This document shows positions 29,995 through 40,875 of a stretch of 64,000 nucleotides of DNA, one piece after another. The notes beneath the pieces were generated by a model. That model ran no database searches. It was not told the DNA's origin and worked only from the letters and a program-made list of their open reading frames with translations. This DNA comes from Dactylorhiza incarnata (lineage: Eukaryota; Streptophyta; Magnoliopsida; Asparagales; Orchidaceae). Position numbers and translations under genes: made by a program. How positions within the stretch are numbered: the first letter of the stretch is position 1; the number at the start of each line of letters is the position of its first letter. The DNA lies in contig JAWHQI010000170.1 of assembly GCA_033032865.1 (NCBI GenBank), positions 5,159,501-5,223,500 on the forward strand. Reading direction: 5' to 3'.

Positions 29995-30195
29995 CTTCTC
30001 ACTTCCGAAAGGCGACTAACATTCTCAGAAGAAAAAGGAGACTAGCATTCTCAGAAGAAAAAGGCGACTAGCATTCTCAGAAGAAAAAGGCGACTAGCAT
30101 TCTCAGAAGAAAAAGACGACTAGCATTCTCAGAAGAAAAATGCGACTAGCCGCCTCACTTCCGAAAGGCGACTAGCATTCTCAGAAGGGAAAAAG
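29995..30195. repeat. 25-26-bp tandem repeat in the LTR
   Basis: Units gcgactagcattctcagaag followed by aaaaag, about six to seven copies downstream of the TATA box. The copy at 43740-43920 in the 3' LTR is matched. Confidence 0.85.
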
Positions 30196-30206
30196 ACTTA
30201 GTCTTT

Positions 30207-30778
30207 CCGAGAGGTGGTCTGTCACCCTCGGAGCTCGTTCTCTCTCTCTCCAAATATTGTAACGAGCAGCGGCATGTCGCTCTCAAGTTCTAGTTTCCAA
30301 GTTGTAACCCCCAGAAGATAGTGAAGTTTGGTCGGCACAGCTCCGGCCGCGTGGTTTTTTACCCTTTCCGGGTTTTCCACGTTAAAAAGTCCCTGTGTAC
30401 TCAGCAAATCTCTAATTGACTGTTTGCGCGCTTAGTTCGCTCACGAGCTAAGGTGGTTCAAGTGAACCGGTCTACCATGAGCCCTAAGCGTTCCGCAACA
30501 GTTTGGCGCCGTCTGTCCGAGAGGTGGCCTGTCACCCTCGGAGCTCGTTCTCTCTCTCTCTCCAAATATTGTAACGAGCAGCGGCCTGTCGCGCTCAAGT
30601 TCTAGTTTCCAAGTTGTAACCCCCAGAAGATAGTGAAGTTTGGTCGGCACAGCTCCGGCCGCGTGGTTTTTTACCCTTTTGGGGTTTTCCACGTTAAAAA
30701 GTCCCTGTGTACTCAGTAAATCTCTAATTGACTGTTTGCGCGCTTAGTTCGCTCACGAGCCCTAAGCGTTCCGCAACA
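30207..30778 (+). repeat. 310-bp LTR-end duplication containing an internal primer-binding-site copy
   Basis: Unit A (30207-30516) ends with cgttccgcaaca plus gtttggcgccgtctgt. Those 16 bases after the LTR terminus match the start of the real primer-binding region at 30779-30794. Unit B (30517-30778) repeats unit A but lacks about 34 bases (aaggtggttcaagtgaaccg and neighbours). The 3' LTR has the same arrangement (43938-44247 and 44248-44541) without that small deletion. Confidence 0.88.
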
Positions 30779-30798
30779 GTTTGGCGCCGTCTGTGGGA
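30779..30798 (+). other. Primer-binding site of the Tat-like element
   Basis: gtttggcgccgtctgtggga directly after the 5' LTR. The related gag-only element has the same site with one change (tttggcgtcgtctgtggg) on the minus strand at 52951-52968. Confidence 0.8.
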
Positions 30799-30833
30799 AA
30801 CTTTCCCGAAAAACTCTTCGAGAGCCAACTGCT

Positions 30834-32336
30834 ATGGCAAGAAAGAGTGCTCGCACTACTGAAGGATCGATGCCGGAAGGACGCGTCGACCCAGCTCCCT
30901 CCCACTCACTTATCAATGCACCTCCCGCGGAGGAGGCGCTGCCTGCACCTGCAGCAGGTTTGGAGGTGCGCATGCAGCAGATCGAAGAACATCAAGCTGA
31001 GATGTTGGCCCTCGTGAGGAATCTTGGGGCTCCTCAAGTTCCGATCCAACCGCCAGCTTTGAACGCACCGCCGCCCCCGACTCTGAATCATGCCCCGAAC
31101 GGGGAGGCTGTCCAAGAAGACGAAGCTTCAGAAGGATTCTCCAATGCGGCAAGTACCGCTCACCTTGGCCCACCAGCTGGAGGCCCAAAAGCTGATCACC
31201 GCCGCCACCACCACGGAAGAGCTGCCCCTGAGCAAGCAGTGGAAAGAGCTACGCGGGAAGAGATACGCAACATGATAGAGGAAGAGTATGCCCAAGCAGG
31301 ACGACGCGCCGCTCTCGCCCGCCGTCCCGCGCATCATGGCTCCCCGCTATCATCTCAAGTCTTAGCCCATCCAATTCCTAATAGCTTCAAGCTTCCCAAC
31401 ATCGAGACGTTCGACGGGACGGACGATCCACTGGAACACGTCAATCACTTCACCACCGTCATGAGGATTTACAGCGCTCCTGATCAGCTCCTCTGCCAAG
31501 TATTCCCAGCAACCTTGAAGGGACAAGCGCGCACTTGGTTCCATTCCCTGCGGAATGGGGCCATCAACAACTTCACAGAAATGGCGCAGCAGTTCGTGGA
31601 TCAGTTCATTGCCAACAGCTTAATTGTCCGGGATCCCTCCCACCTCTCAGGAATCCGCCAGAACGATGGAGACACACTCAAAGAGTTCTTCCGACGCTTC
31701 ACTACCGAGGCTCGACAGATCCCAGGGGTCGACCCCGAGCTCCTGCGAGGAGTTTTCCTGGGAGGACTCCGCCCAAGTGGCTTCTACTCGGCTCTCATGA
31801 GAGAAACCGTACCAAGTTATCCCGACCTCGTTCATCGGGTTGAAGCACAGATAGCTACAGATGAGGCTATCGAAGCGCACCGTCGGCAATTCGAAGGAAG
31901 CCAGGGAAGGAAGAGGGGATCAGATCAAGCCCCTCGCGAACGAGAAGAACGTCGCGGCGAGGAGCGTCGCGGCGATGAACTTCGGCGTAACCACCAGAGG
32001 GATCTGGGACCACAGCCGCCCAGGACCTACACCCCGTTGAACACCACCAGAACGAATGTGCTCTACGCCATACAGAACAACCCCGAGCTCCGCATGCCCA
32101 GGATACCCCCGCCAAATCCAAGGGGCGACCAGTCCAGGTACTGCGAGTTCCATCGGGGAACCGGGCATACCACTGAGGAGTGCACCAGACTCAAAGACGA
32201 AATCGAGCGCCTCATCCGCCAGGGACTCCTGGGAATATTCCTACAAGGCCAGATTCCCAATCAGCCCCAGCAGCCTAGGGATGCAGGGGAGCAGCCCCCC
32301 GCCCCCCGAGGCGCGGGGGAGGAAGGCCGATGGTAG
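30834..32336 (+). CDS. Gag of the Tat-like element
   Basis: 500 codons, uninterrupted, starting MARKSARTTEGSMPEGR. Order: proline-rich N-terminus with a coiled-coil-like VRMQQIEEHQAEMLALV (about residues 42-60); the retrotransposon gag core (FDGTDDPLEHVNHF, about residue 196; ATLKGQARTWFHSL, about residue 226); an Arg/Glu-rich low-complexity linker (about residues 365-395); and a CX2HX4HX4C zinc knuckle, CEFHRGTGHTTEEC (about residue 437). Gag packages element RNA into cytoplasmic particles (family knowledge). The start is the first ATG after the primer-binding site. It overlaps pol by 7 bases in another frame, so pol needs a frameshift or re-initiation. It is closely related to the gag at 51496-52917. 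Confidence 0.88.
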   Translation: MARKSARTTEGSMPEGRVDPAPSHSLINAPPAEEALPAPAAGLEVRMQQIEEHQAEMLALVRNLGAPQVPIQPPALNAPPPPTLNHAPNGEAVQEDEASEGFSNAASTAHLGPPAGGPKADHRRHHHGRAAPEQAVERATREEIRNMIEEEYAQAGRRAALARRPAHHGSPLSSQVLAHPIPNSFKLPNIETFDGTDDPLEHVNHFTTVMRIYSAPDQLLCQVFPATLKGQARTWFHSLRNGAINNFTEMAQQFVDQFIANSLIVRDPSHLSGIRQNDGDTLKEFFRRFTTEARQIPGVDPELLRGVFLGGLRPSGFYSALMRETVPSYPDLVHRVEAQIATDEAIEAHRRQFEGSQGRKRGSDQAPREREERRGEERRGDELRRNHQRDLGPQPPRTYTPLNTTRTNVLYAIQNNPELRMPRIPPPNPRGDQSRYCEFHRGTGHTTEECTRLKDEIERLIRQGLLGIFLQGQIPNQPQQPRDAGEQPPAPRGAGEEGRW

Positions 32337-33793
32337 GAGAAATCGAGACGATCGTCGGACCCCCCGTCTCAGCATCACAGATCCTCTCAATTGCCCAGCC
32401 CGTAAGAGACCACGAAGACAAAAAACTCAAGCAAGATATTATGATAGCTTTCGGAGATGAAGACTTGCAAGGGTTGCGGCTTCCGCACCAGGATCCACTC
32501 GTGATCAGCGCAGGGATCGGGGATCCCTGCTTCAAGGTGAAGAGAATACTGGTCGACAATGGAAGCTCGGTCGATGTCTTATTTCTCTCCACTTTGCAAA
32601 GTATGAAGCTCACAAAAGGCCAGCTTAGTCCTGCAGCCGGGCCCGTCTACGGCTTCGACAACAGACCTGTCCCGGTGCAAGGCATGATCATTCTCCCAGT
32701 CACATTAGGCGAATTTCCAAGACAGTCAACACACAACATCCAGTTCATGGTGGTAGAGTCCACCTCCGCCTATAATGCCATCTTCGGGAGACCGCTCCAT
32801 TCGATCTTTGGGGCAATCCCTTCCATTCCACACCTAGCTATGAAGGTCCCTACTGTCGCAGGAATAGGAGTCGTAAGAGGAGACCAAGAGGCAGCCAGGA
32901 CCTGCTACCTGAAGCAGGCCCAACCAGCAAGGGTGACCGCTCTCAACATCAATAACTTCGACCTGCGAGACGAGGCTACTTTGCAACGAGGAGCGCCCGT
33001 TGAAGGGCTGGTAGAAATACCACTCTCCCGACGAGACCCGACTCGAACTGTTCAGGTCGGGTCACTCTTAACACAAAAAGAGCGAGAAAAGTTCACCACC
33101 TTCCTGCAGGAGAACGAGGACATTTTCGCTTGGAGCCCGGAAGACATGCCCGGGGTAGATCCTAACGTTATCTATCACTCGCTAAACATCAACCCCGCCT
33201 GTAGACTCGTGATTCAAAAGAAGAGGAACTTTGCCCCCGAGCGTTTAAAGGCGATCGAGGAGGAGGTAGCTAAGCTCCTAGAGGCACGATTCATACGCGA
33301 AGCAGAATACCCCACATGGCTCGCCAACGTAGTCATGGTGAAGAAGGCCTCGGGAAAGTGGCGGATGTGCGTCGACTACAGCAATCTGAACCAAGCGTGC
33401 CCGAAGGACAGCTTCCCTCTCCCAAGGATTGACCAGCTCGTCGACGCTACGGCAGGCCATGAGCTGCTCAACTTCATGGATGCTTATTCAGGTTACAACC
33501 AGATAAGGATGAACCCCGCAGACGAAGAACATACTGCCTTCCGCACCGACCGGGGAGTCTACTGCTACAAGGTGATGTCTTTCGGCCTTAAAAATGCCGG
33601 AGCCACCTACCAAAGGCTGATGAACAAGGTCTTCAAGGACCTCATCGGAGAAACGATGGAGGTTTACGTGGACGATATGCTAGTAAAGAGCGTCCACCGA
33701 CGCGACCACTTGGAAGACTTGGAAAAGTGCTTCCGGCTTCTCCGTCGCTTCCAGATGCGGCTCAATCCCAGCAAGTGTGCGTTTGGTGTGACG
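32330..33793 (+). pseudogene. Pol of the Tat-like element: protease and RT, cut by the nested copia
   Basis: The frame is open from ATG at 32330 to the copia insertion at 33793. The protease motif VDNGSSVDVLF lies near 32550 and the pair SAYNAIFGRP near 32765. RT starts near KKRNFAPERLKAIEEEV and carries MCVDYSNLNQACPKDSFPLP, FMDAYSGYNQIRMNP, FGLKNAGATYQRLM and the intact catalytic VYVDDMLVK (near 33665). Translation would run four codons into the copia LTR and stop. Protease and RT process and copy the element (family knowledge). Confidence 0.9.
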
Positions 33794-35028
33794 TGTTGAA
33801 ATTGTTGAAGTGGAAGTGAAGGAGGCTTTTGGACCTGGGCGGTCTGGGAGGAGGTCGGGCGGTCTGACGTGACCGCACGACCTGGCGGTGTGCATCTGCG
33901 GTCTGGCTGATCTAAGCCTAGCTGCGGTCTCCTGGCTTGATCGCTGGTATGGGTTCAAGGCGGCTGAAGATGGAGGTTGCGCGGTCTGTGCGTGACCGCG
34001 TGGCGCGCTGTCCTCTTCAAGGCTGTGGTGGTCTGGTGTGGCCGCACAGTTTGATCCAGGTTCTCTCCGGAATGCGGTTTGGTTGCTGACCGGGCTTTCT
34101 GGGGGTATTCGCGGACTAAGGGTCTTAGTCGCGCAGTCTCAGTTCGCGGTCTCAGGAGGAGACTGGTATGCGAGCTGGTTGCTGTTCGCGGTCTCAGAAG
34201 GAGATCAGCATGCGGACAGGAGTTCGCGATCTGATGGCGAACTGACTGTGTTCGCGGTCTCGTGCGAATACAGGTGGTGAATAGCTTCGGGCGGTCTGGC
34301 GAGCTCTTTGTGGAGTCGCGGTCTGCTGTGAGAGTGGCGGTCTCTCATGGCGACACTGAAGCTGGCGGGTTCACCAAAAATGAAGCAGAAGTAATGTTGC
34401 TGATCGCGCAGTGTGACCGGTCTGGTCGCGCGGTCTGGGGGGGTGGTGATCCTATCTCTAGGGTGGTGACCAGATCAGGTCTCACGCCTATAAATAGGAG
34501 CCACTGTTGCAGCAAAAATAACACACCAAGTGTAAGCTGAGTTTGCTCTTGTTCTTGCGGTCTGTTTATTTCTGACCGGGCGGTCTCTGATTGAACTCTT
34601 ATTGTGCAGCTTCTGCGGATAGTGTGGGCATCAGCGATCACCTCTTCCTCTGAAAGTGTTCGGGCGGTCTGCGGCTTGGAGTTGTGGTGCTGGAGTTCGG
34701 GAGAATCAGGAGGTCGGAAGAAGGGAGCGGTCTGCGCAGCGGTCTGGTGGTGTTCTGTGGTCGGCAGAGAGTTGCGGTCTTGCAACTGGCAGAGATCGCA
34801 GGGGAGGTCGCGCGGTTTGGGCGGTCTCCAGTTATCCTCAGTTTTTTGTATTTCTCTTTGGAATTTTGTGCTGACGAAATCATGTCTTGTCAAGCATGTC
34901 TTGCCCTGTAATTGAAGTTTGCTATCAATAAAGATCGTTTGTTTGCCTAAGATTGTTTCTGGTTATTTTGGCTTGTTTCTCTAGTTGTTATTCCTGCTTG
35001 CTCTCACAAGATTCGAGAAATTTTCACA
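33794..35028 (+). repeat. 5' LTR of the nested copia, rich in GCGGTCT
   Basis: It starts TGTTGAAATTGTTG and ends AATTTTCACA. About nineteen exact gcggtct heptamers and many one-base variants are spread through the first 1050 bases, mostly on the plus strand. TATA box ctataaatag is at 34488. Confidence 0.9.
34488..34497 (+). promoter_or_regulatory. Copia LTR TATA box
   Basis: ctataaatag in the context cacgcctataaataggagcc. The identical sequence is at 39891 in the 3' LTR. The gcggtct motifs lie on both sides of it. Confidence 0.65.
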
Positions 35029-35041
35029 TGGTATCAGAGCC
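35029..35041 (+). other. Copia primer-binding site
   Basis: tggtatcagagcc immediately after the LTR, complementary to initiator tRNA-Met. Confidence 0.9.
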
Positions 35042-35116
35042 AGGTTGGAGTTGATAGAGCAGTGAATAACTTAGAGTAGCCATCGCCTTTGTGAAGAAGG
35101 AACCAGAGGAAGAACA

Positions 35117-38100
35117 ATGGAAGGTGGATTTGCAAGAGGTCTTGGGATTGAGATGCTTACATCGACTAACTTTAAGAAGTGGAAGTCGTGTATGCAGAGC
35201 TATCTTCTTGGGGAGGACCTCTGGGAGGTTGTTGGAGGAGATGCGACAGAAGAGGTGAAGGCAACAGAAGCGGGTGACAATGGTCCGGCCATGAGGGCGT
35301 GGAGAAAGACCAATGTTAAGGCCGAGTTCACCTTGAAGCGTGTCATTTCACCTGATCTATTTGATCACATCTTAGGGTGTGGATCAGCTGCCTAGATCTG
35401 GAGAGCCCTGGATGGGTTGTTTAACAAGAAGAATGTAGCGAGGCTACAGTTCTTAGAGAATGAGCTGGCAAGGTCGGCTCAGGGTGATCTTTCTATCTCA
35501 AATTTCTTTCTGAAGATGAAGAACCTCTGCGCTGAGATATCATCACTGGATCCTGATGAGCCAATTTCTGAGGCGAAGCTGAAGAGGCACATCATCCGCG
35601 GCTTGCGGAAGGAATATGTGGCCTTTGTGTCGTCGGTGCAGGGTTGGGCTAATCAGCCGTCTCTGATAGAGCTGGAGAATCTGCTAGCGTCGCAGGAAAG
35701 TCTGGCAAGGCAGATGGCGGGGGTGTCCGTGTCTGGTGGAGATGGCGAGGTTCTCTTCTCAGGGAAGAAGAAGAAGTGGGATAAGAAGAAGAAAACCGCT
35801 GGAGGCTATGGGCCTTCAACTTCTGGACAGCAGGAGAGGGGTTATCCTCTTAAGGCTGAGGAGAAGAAGAAGAAGGAAGGTTCCAAATGCTACAAATGCG
35901 GGAAGGTTGGGCACTTCAAGAAGGACTGCAGGCTGAATACTCAGCCAGGGCATGCTGCTGAGAAGGAGGAAGCACCGGCCAGTCATATTGATGGAGGATG
36001 GGGAGGAGCCTTCTCGGCTTCTATTGGAGCCTCGGTTCCTATCAACTATCAGGAGGACTGGATCGTGGACTCTGGGTGTGGTCATCACCTCACCGGGGAT
36101 GGGTCAAAGCTTTCTTCAGCGGAGCCCTACACAGGTAACAATGCTATTATTACTGCAGATAATATTGTGCATGCAGTCGAGAAAGTGGGGGTTGTTTCCT
36201 TGGGCAGTGATAGAGGGCCATTAACCTTGAAGAGTGTCTATCATGTGCCCGGTATGAGGAAAAACCTCTTCTCCGTGACCAACGCTGTTGACGCTGGGTA
36301 TCACGTTCTGTTTGGCCCAACAGAAGTGAAATTTCTACGTAATGTAGAGGCCGTGAAGGCCGAGGTCGTACATGTCGGGAGGAGAGCGAAAGACTTGTTC
36401 GCTTTATCGACAAGTTCTTATGTCGACAAGATGAAGACGAATGATGGTGCCGTGATATGACATGAGAGGTTGGGGCACGTAGGGATGGATAAGCTGAAAG
36501 CTATGGCGGTGAGAGGTCTGGTCAAGGGCCTGCCAAATCTATCTTCCTACGGTGAAGGTCATGTTTGCGAGGGATGTCAGTTCAGCAAGTCTCATCGACT
36601 GCCGTTTGATAAGTCGCAGACAAGGTGTAGTGTGCCGTTGGAGTGCATCCACGGTGACTTGATGGGACCAACTGCTACCCCAAGCCTCGGAGGCAGCAGG
36701 TATATGCTGGTGTTGATCGATGATTACACCAGATATGTCTGGGTTTATTTTCTGAAGGAGAAGGCGGAGGCGTTTGCCAAGTTTGTGGAGTTCAAGGAGC
36801 TCGTGGAGGGTCGGCTGAATCTGCGGATCAAGAAGTTGAGGACGGACAACGGAGGGGAGTTCACCTCTGCTGAGTTCTCCAGTTTTTGCAGGAAGGCAGG
36901 CATCCGGAGGGAGCTCACTTGTGCTCGTACTCCACAATAGAACGGAGTTGCAGAGCGGAAGATCCGTCATCTGACGGAAACCTGCAAGTGTTGGCTGCAT
37001 GCCAAGAGTATCCCAAAGTCCTTCTGGGCGGAGGGAATGTCTTGTGCTGCCTACGTCATCAACAGGATGCCTCTGAGCCCCATCAACATGTTGACCCCGC
37101 ATGAGATGATGTTCAAGGAGAAGCCAAGCGTGGCACACCTTCGGGTGTTTGGATCCACCTGCTATGTGCACGTTCCAGATGCGCTTCGTACGAAGCTAGA
37201 TGCGAAAGCAAAGAAGCTAGTCTTCGTGGGATACGATGAGCGCAAAAAGGGATGGAAGTGCATGGACCCAGAGACGCGGAGATTTGTTGTATCTCGCGAC
37301 GTCGTGTTCGATGAGGTGACATCTTACAGGGGGTCTTCTGGAGTGGAGCTACCAGAGAGCAGAGTGGAGGTGTCGGAGAAAGCTGTGGAGAATCTTCAGG
37401 TGGAGCTACCTGCGTCACCAAGTGGTCCATCGGTTTCTAGTTCTGAGATGGAAGCTTCTGGTTCAAGGAGCAGGGGGAGCGGTGCTCCTAGCACGTCTGG
37501 AAGGGGAGCTAGAGAAGAAGCAGCTGGAGACAATGCGGTTCAGGGAAATGAGCTGAGGAGGTCAAAGCGAGCGATCACCGCCCCTGATCGCTATATTGGA
37601 GGAAACGCAGTGAGCTTTGTCTCATGTTTCTTCGCTGGTCCCTTGGATGAGAGGGAGCCGTCGAGCTTTGAGAAGGCCAGAGGCGTGAAGGAGTGGGATA
37701 TTGCGATGCAAGAGGAGATGGAAGCTCTCGAGAAAAATGAGACCTGGTCTCTAGTGCCCAAGCCAAAGGGCACCACTCCGGTGACATGCAAGTGGGTCTA
37801 CAAGCTCAAGAAGAAGGCTGACGGCAGTATCGAGCGGTACAAGGCTCGCCTTGTGGCTCGGGGGTTCTCGCAGCAATACGGTGAGGACTATGAGGAGACA
37901 TTCAGTCCGGTGGCAAAAATGACTTCAGTTCGGTTTATCATTGCCTTGGCGGCATTCAAGGGATGGAAGATTTGGCAGCTCGACGTCAAGAACGCCTTCT
38001 TGTACGGCGAGATCGACAAGGATATCTTCATGGTCCAGCCGCCAGGCTTTGTGTCTGAGGATTTTCCGGAGCATGTCTGCAAGCTGAAGAAGGCCCTGTA

Positions 38101-39202
38101 TGGGTTGAAGCAAGCGCCGAGGGCGTGGTACGGGAAGATCGCAGAATATCTCATATTCTGTGGGTTTTGTGCTTCAGACTCAGACTCAAGCTTGTTCGTC
38201 AAGAAGAGCGGGGAGCTTCAAGTCATCGTGCTGCTTTACGTCGACGATATGATCGTGACGGGGAACTCGAAGAAGGAAGTAGCACAGCTACGGGCCGAGT
38301 TATCTATCAGGTTCGAGATGAAGGACTTAGGTGAGCTTCACCATTTCCTTGGACTCGAGGTGCAGAGGAAGGAAAGTGGAGTGCTGGTGTCCCAGACTGG
38401 ATATGCGGAGCGAATCGTGGAGCGATTCGGCATGAAGGAAGGGAAGTGCATCTCTACACCTCTGGAGAAGGCTATGAAGCTTCGGAAGGATGAGGGGAGG
38501 ATTATGCAAGATCCGTTGGTGTTCAGAGCTCTGGTTGGGAGCTTTATCTATCTGACGATCACGAGGCCGGATATTGCATATGCAGTAGGCAGAGTGAGTC
38601 GGTATATGGTGGAGCCACGGGTACCTCATCTACTAGCGGCCAAGAATATTCTGAAGTATGTCAAGGCGACCTCGGACATGGGTCTCTTATACAGGAGGGA
38701 TGCGGGCTTCGAAGTGCATGGATACATGGATGCTGATTACGGGGGAGATTCGGATGATCGGAAGTCGACATCTGGATTCGTCTTCATAGCGGGCCCTACG
38801 GCTATATCATGGTGCAGCAAGAAGCAGGATTCCGTATCGGTCTCCACCACAGAAGTGGAATACAAGGCTTCGGCCTTGGCAGCTCAGGAAGCCATCTGGC
38901 TTAGGAGGTTGGTGGGAGACGTCCACAAGGAGGTTCGGGAGCCGACTCTGCTACGCGGTGACAACGAGAGTGCTCTCAAACTGGTAACCAATCCAGTTTG
39001 TCATGCGAGGACCAAGCATATCGAGATCGAGCATCACTTCATACGGGAGAAGGTGCTGGAGGGATCTCTTTCGGTCGGGCATGTGCGGAGTGCGGACAAT
39101 GTCGCAGACATCTTCACAAAGGCGCTGGCAAAGGGGCCGTTCACACGGCTAAGGGAGCTACTTGGGCTGGTTTCCACTTCCCACTTCAAGGGGGAGTGTT
39201 GA
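35117..39202 (+). pseudogene. Nested copia gag-pol polyprotein with three stop codons
   Basis: About 1362 codons in one frame from ATG 35117 to a TGA whose bases lie in the first six bases of the 3' LTR. Order: gag (LTSTNFKKWKSCMQSYLLG; zinc knuckle CYKCGKVGHFKKDC near 35887), protease (WIVDSGCGHHLTGDG near 36060), integrase (GHVGMDKLKAM; DDYTRYVWVYFLKEK; LRTDNGGEFTSAEF), RT (KWVYKLKKKADGSIERYKAR; WQLDVKNAFLYGEID; LYVDDMIVTG near 38235) and RNase H (MDADYGGDSDDRKSTSGFVF; RTKHIEIEHHFIREKV). Stops are TAG near 35393, TGA near 36458 and TAG near 36938. They stand where related proteins have Gln, Trp (W-H-x-R-L-G-H) and Gln (T-P-Q-Q-N-G-V). No frameshift was found, so decay is recent. Confidence 0.92.
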
Positions 39203-40431
39203 AATTGTTGAAGTGGAAGTGAAGGAGGCTTTTGGACCTGGGCGGTCTAGGAGGAGGTCGGGCGGTCTGACGTGACCGCACGACCTGGCGGTCTGCATCT
39301 GCGGTCTGGCTGATCTAAGCCTAGCTGCGGTCTCCTGGCTTGATCGTCGGTATGGGTTCAAGGCGGCTGAAGATGGAGGTTGCGCGGTCTGTGCGTGACC
39401 GCGTGGCACGCTGTCCTCTTCAAGGCTGTGGTGGTCTAGTGTGACTGCACAGTTTGATCCAGGTTCTCTCCGGAATGCGGTCTGGTAGCTGACCGGGCTT
39501 TCTGGGGGTATTCGCGGACTAAGGGTCTTAGTCGCGCAGTCTCAGTTCGCGGTCTCAGGAGGAGACTGGTATGCGAGCTGGTTGCTGTTCGCGGTCTCAG
39601 AAGGAGATCAGCATGCGGACAGGAGTTCGCGATCTGATGGCGAACTGACTGTGTTCGTGGTCTCGTGCGAATACAGGTGGTGAATAGCTTCGGGCGGTCT
39701 GGCGAGCTCTTTGTGGAGTCGCGGTCTGCTGTGAGAGTGTCGGTCTCTCATGGCGACACTAAAGCTGGCGGGTTCACAAAAAATGAAGAAGAAGTAATGT
39801 TGCTGATCGCGCAGTGTGACCGGTTTGGTCGCGCGGTCTGGGGGGGTGGTGATCCTATCTCTAGGGTGGTGACCAGATCAGGTCTCACGCCTATAAATAG
39901 GAGCCACTGTTGCAGCAAAAATAACACACCAAGTGTAAGTTGAGTTCGCTCTTGTTCTTGCGGTATATTTATTTCTGACCGGGCGGTCTCTGATTGAACT
40001 CTTATTGTGCAGCTTCTGCGGATAGTGTGGGCAGCATCGATCACCTCTTCCTCTGAAAGTGTTCGGGCGGTCTGCGGCTTGGAGTTGTGGTGCTGGAGTT
40101 TGGGAGAATCAGGAGGTCGGAAGAAGGGAGCGGTCTGCGCAGCGGTCTGGTGGTGTTCTGTGGTCGGCAGAGAGTTGCGGTCTTGCAACTGGCAGAGATC
40201 GCAGGGGAGGTCGCGCGGTTTGGGCGGTCTCCAGTTATCCTCAGTTTTTTGTATTTCTCTTTGGAGTTTTGTGCTGACGAAATCATGTCTCGTCAAGCAT
40301 GTCTTGCCCTGTAATTGAAGTTTTTTATCAATAAAGATCGTTTGTTTGCCTAAGATTGTTTCTGGTTGTTTTGGCTTGTATCTCTAGTTGTTATTCCTGC
40401 TTGCTCTCACAAGATTCGAGAAATTTTCACA
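39197..40431 (+). repeat. 3' LTR of the nested copia
   Basis: 1235 bp, same length as the 5' LTR, starting TGTTGAAATTG after the purine tract. Differences seen are mostly single transitions. Confidence 0.93.
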
Positions 40432-40436
40432 TGACG

Positions 40437-40873
40437 GCGGGGAAGTTTCTAGGTTTCATGGTAACCCATCGGGGAATTGAGGCCAACCCCGAGAAGATCA
40501 AGACATTGGAGGATATGTCGCCACCTCGCTCAATTAAGGAAGTACAACGCCTAAACGGGAGGATCGCTGCTTTGTCCCGTTTCCTATCACGAACGGGAGA
40601 CAAGTACCTCCCCTTCTTCAAAATCCTCCGGGGAGCGCGCCATTCAGGTTTTCAGTGGACGGACGAGTGTCAAGTGGCCTTCGAGCTTCTCAAACAGTAC
40701 CTGGCTTAACACCGCTTCTATCAAAGCCCACCCCCGGGGAAACTCTGTTCTTGTACATGGCCGTGTCGCCTACGGCTCTTAGCTCAGTGCTCGTGAAAGA
40801 CGAAGGAGGGGTGCAGCGACCGATCTACTACCTCAGCAAAGTCCTCACCGATACTGAAACCAGATATCCGGGC
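40437..40873 (+). pseudogene. Tat-like pol resumed: RT end and RNase H start
   Basis: After the copia target duplication the gypsy frame continues with GKFLGFMVTHRGIEANPEKI, the RT thumb (SIKEVQRLNGRIAALSRFL; FFKILRGARHSGFQWTDEC), then a frameshift near 40705 into the RNase H start (LFLYMAVSPTALSSVLVKDE; GVQRPIYYLSKVLTDTETRY). It stops at 40873, where integrase sequence begins abruptly. The rest of RNase H and the zinc-binding part of integrase are deleted. Confidence 0.85.
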
Positions 40874-40875
40874 AG

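Larger units (their letters stand above)
28939..30778 (+). repeat. 5' LTR of the Tat-like element (1840 bp)
   Basis: It starts TGTTGTACACCCG and ends CGTTCCGCAACA. It contains four internal repeat systems: a GC-rich palindrome array (29028-29350), 23-bp cttctcactttttg repeats (29523-29650), 25-26-bp gactagcattctcagaag repeats (29995-30190) and a 310-bp tandem duplication (30207 onward). A TATA box ctataaaagg is at 29845. Confidence 0.9.
33794..40431 (+). mobile_element. Ty1/copia element nested in the Tat-like RT, 6638 bp
   Basis: LTRs at 33794-35028 and 39197-40431 are both exactly 1235 bp and differ at a few tens of positions at most. The target duplication is TGACG (33789-33793 and 40432-40436). 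The gypsy RT frame resumes right after it with GKFLGFMVTHRGIEANP, proving insertion into pol. Primer-binding site tggtatcagagcc is at 35029; purine tract caagggggag at 39187-39196. One polyprotein of about 1362 codons with three in-frame stops lies between. Confidence 0.93.

Noticed and set aside
29028..30195. CRISPR-like array
   Set aside because: Direct repeats are contiguous or irregularly spaced, lack unique spacers of constant length, and sit in a plant LTR.
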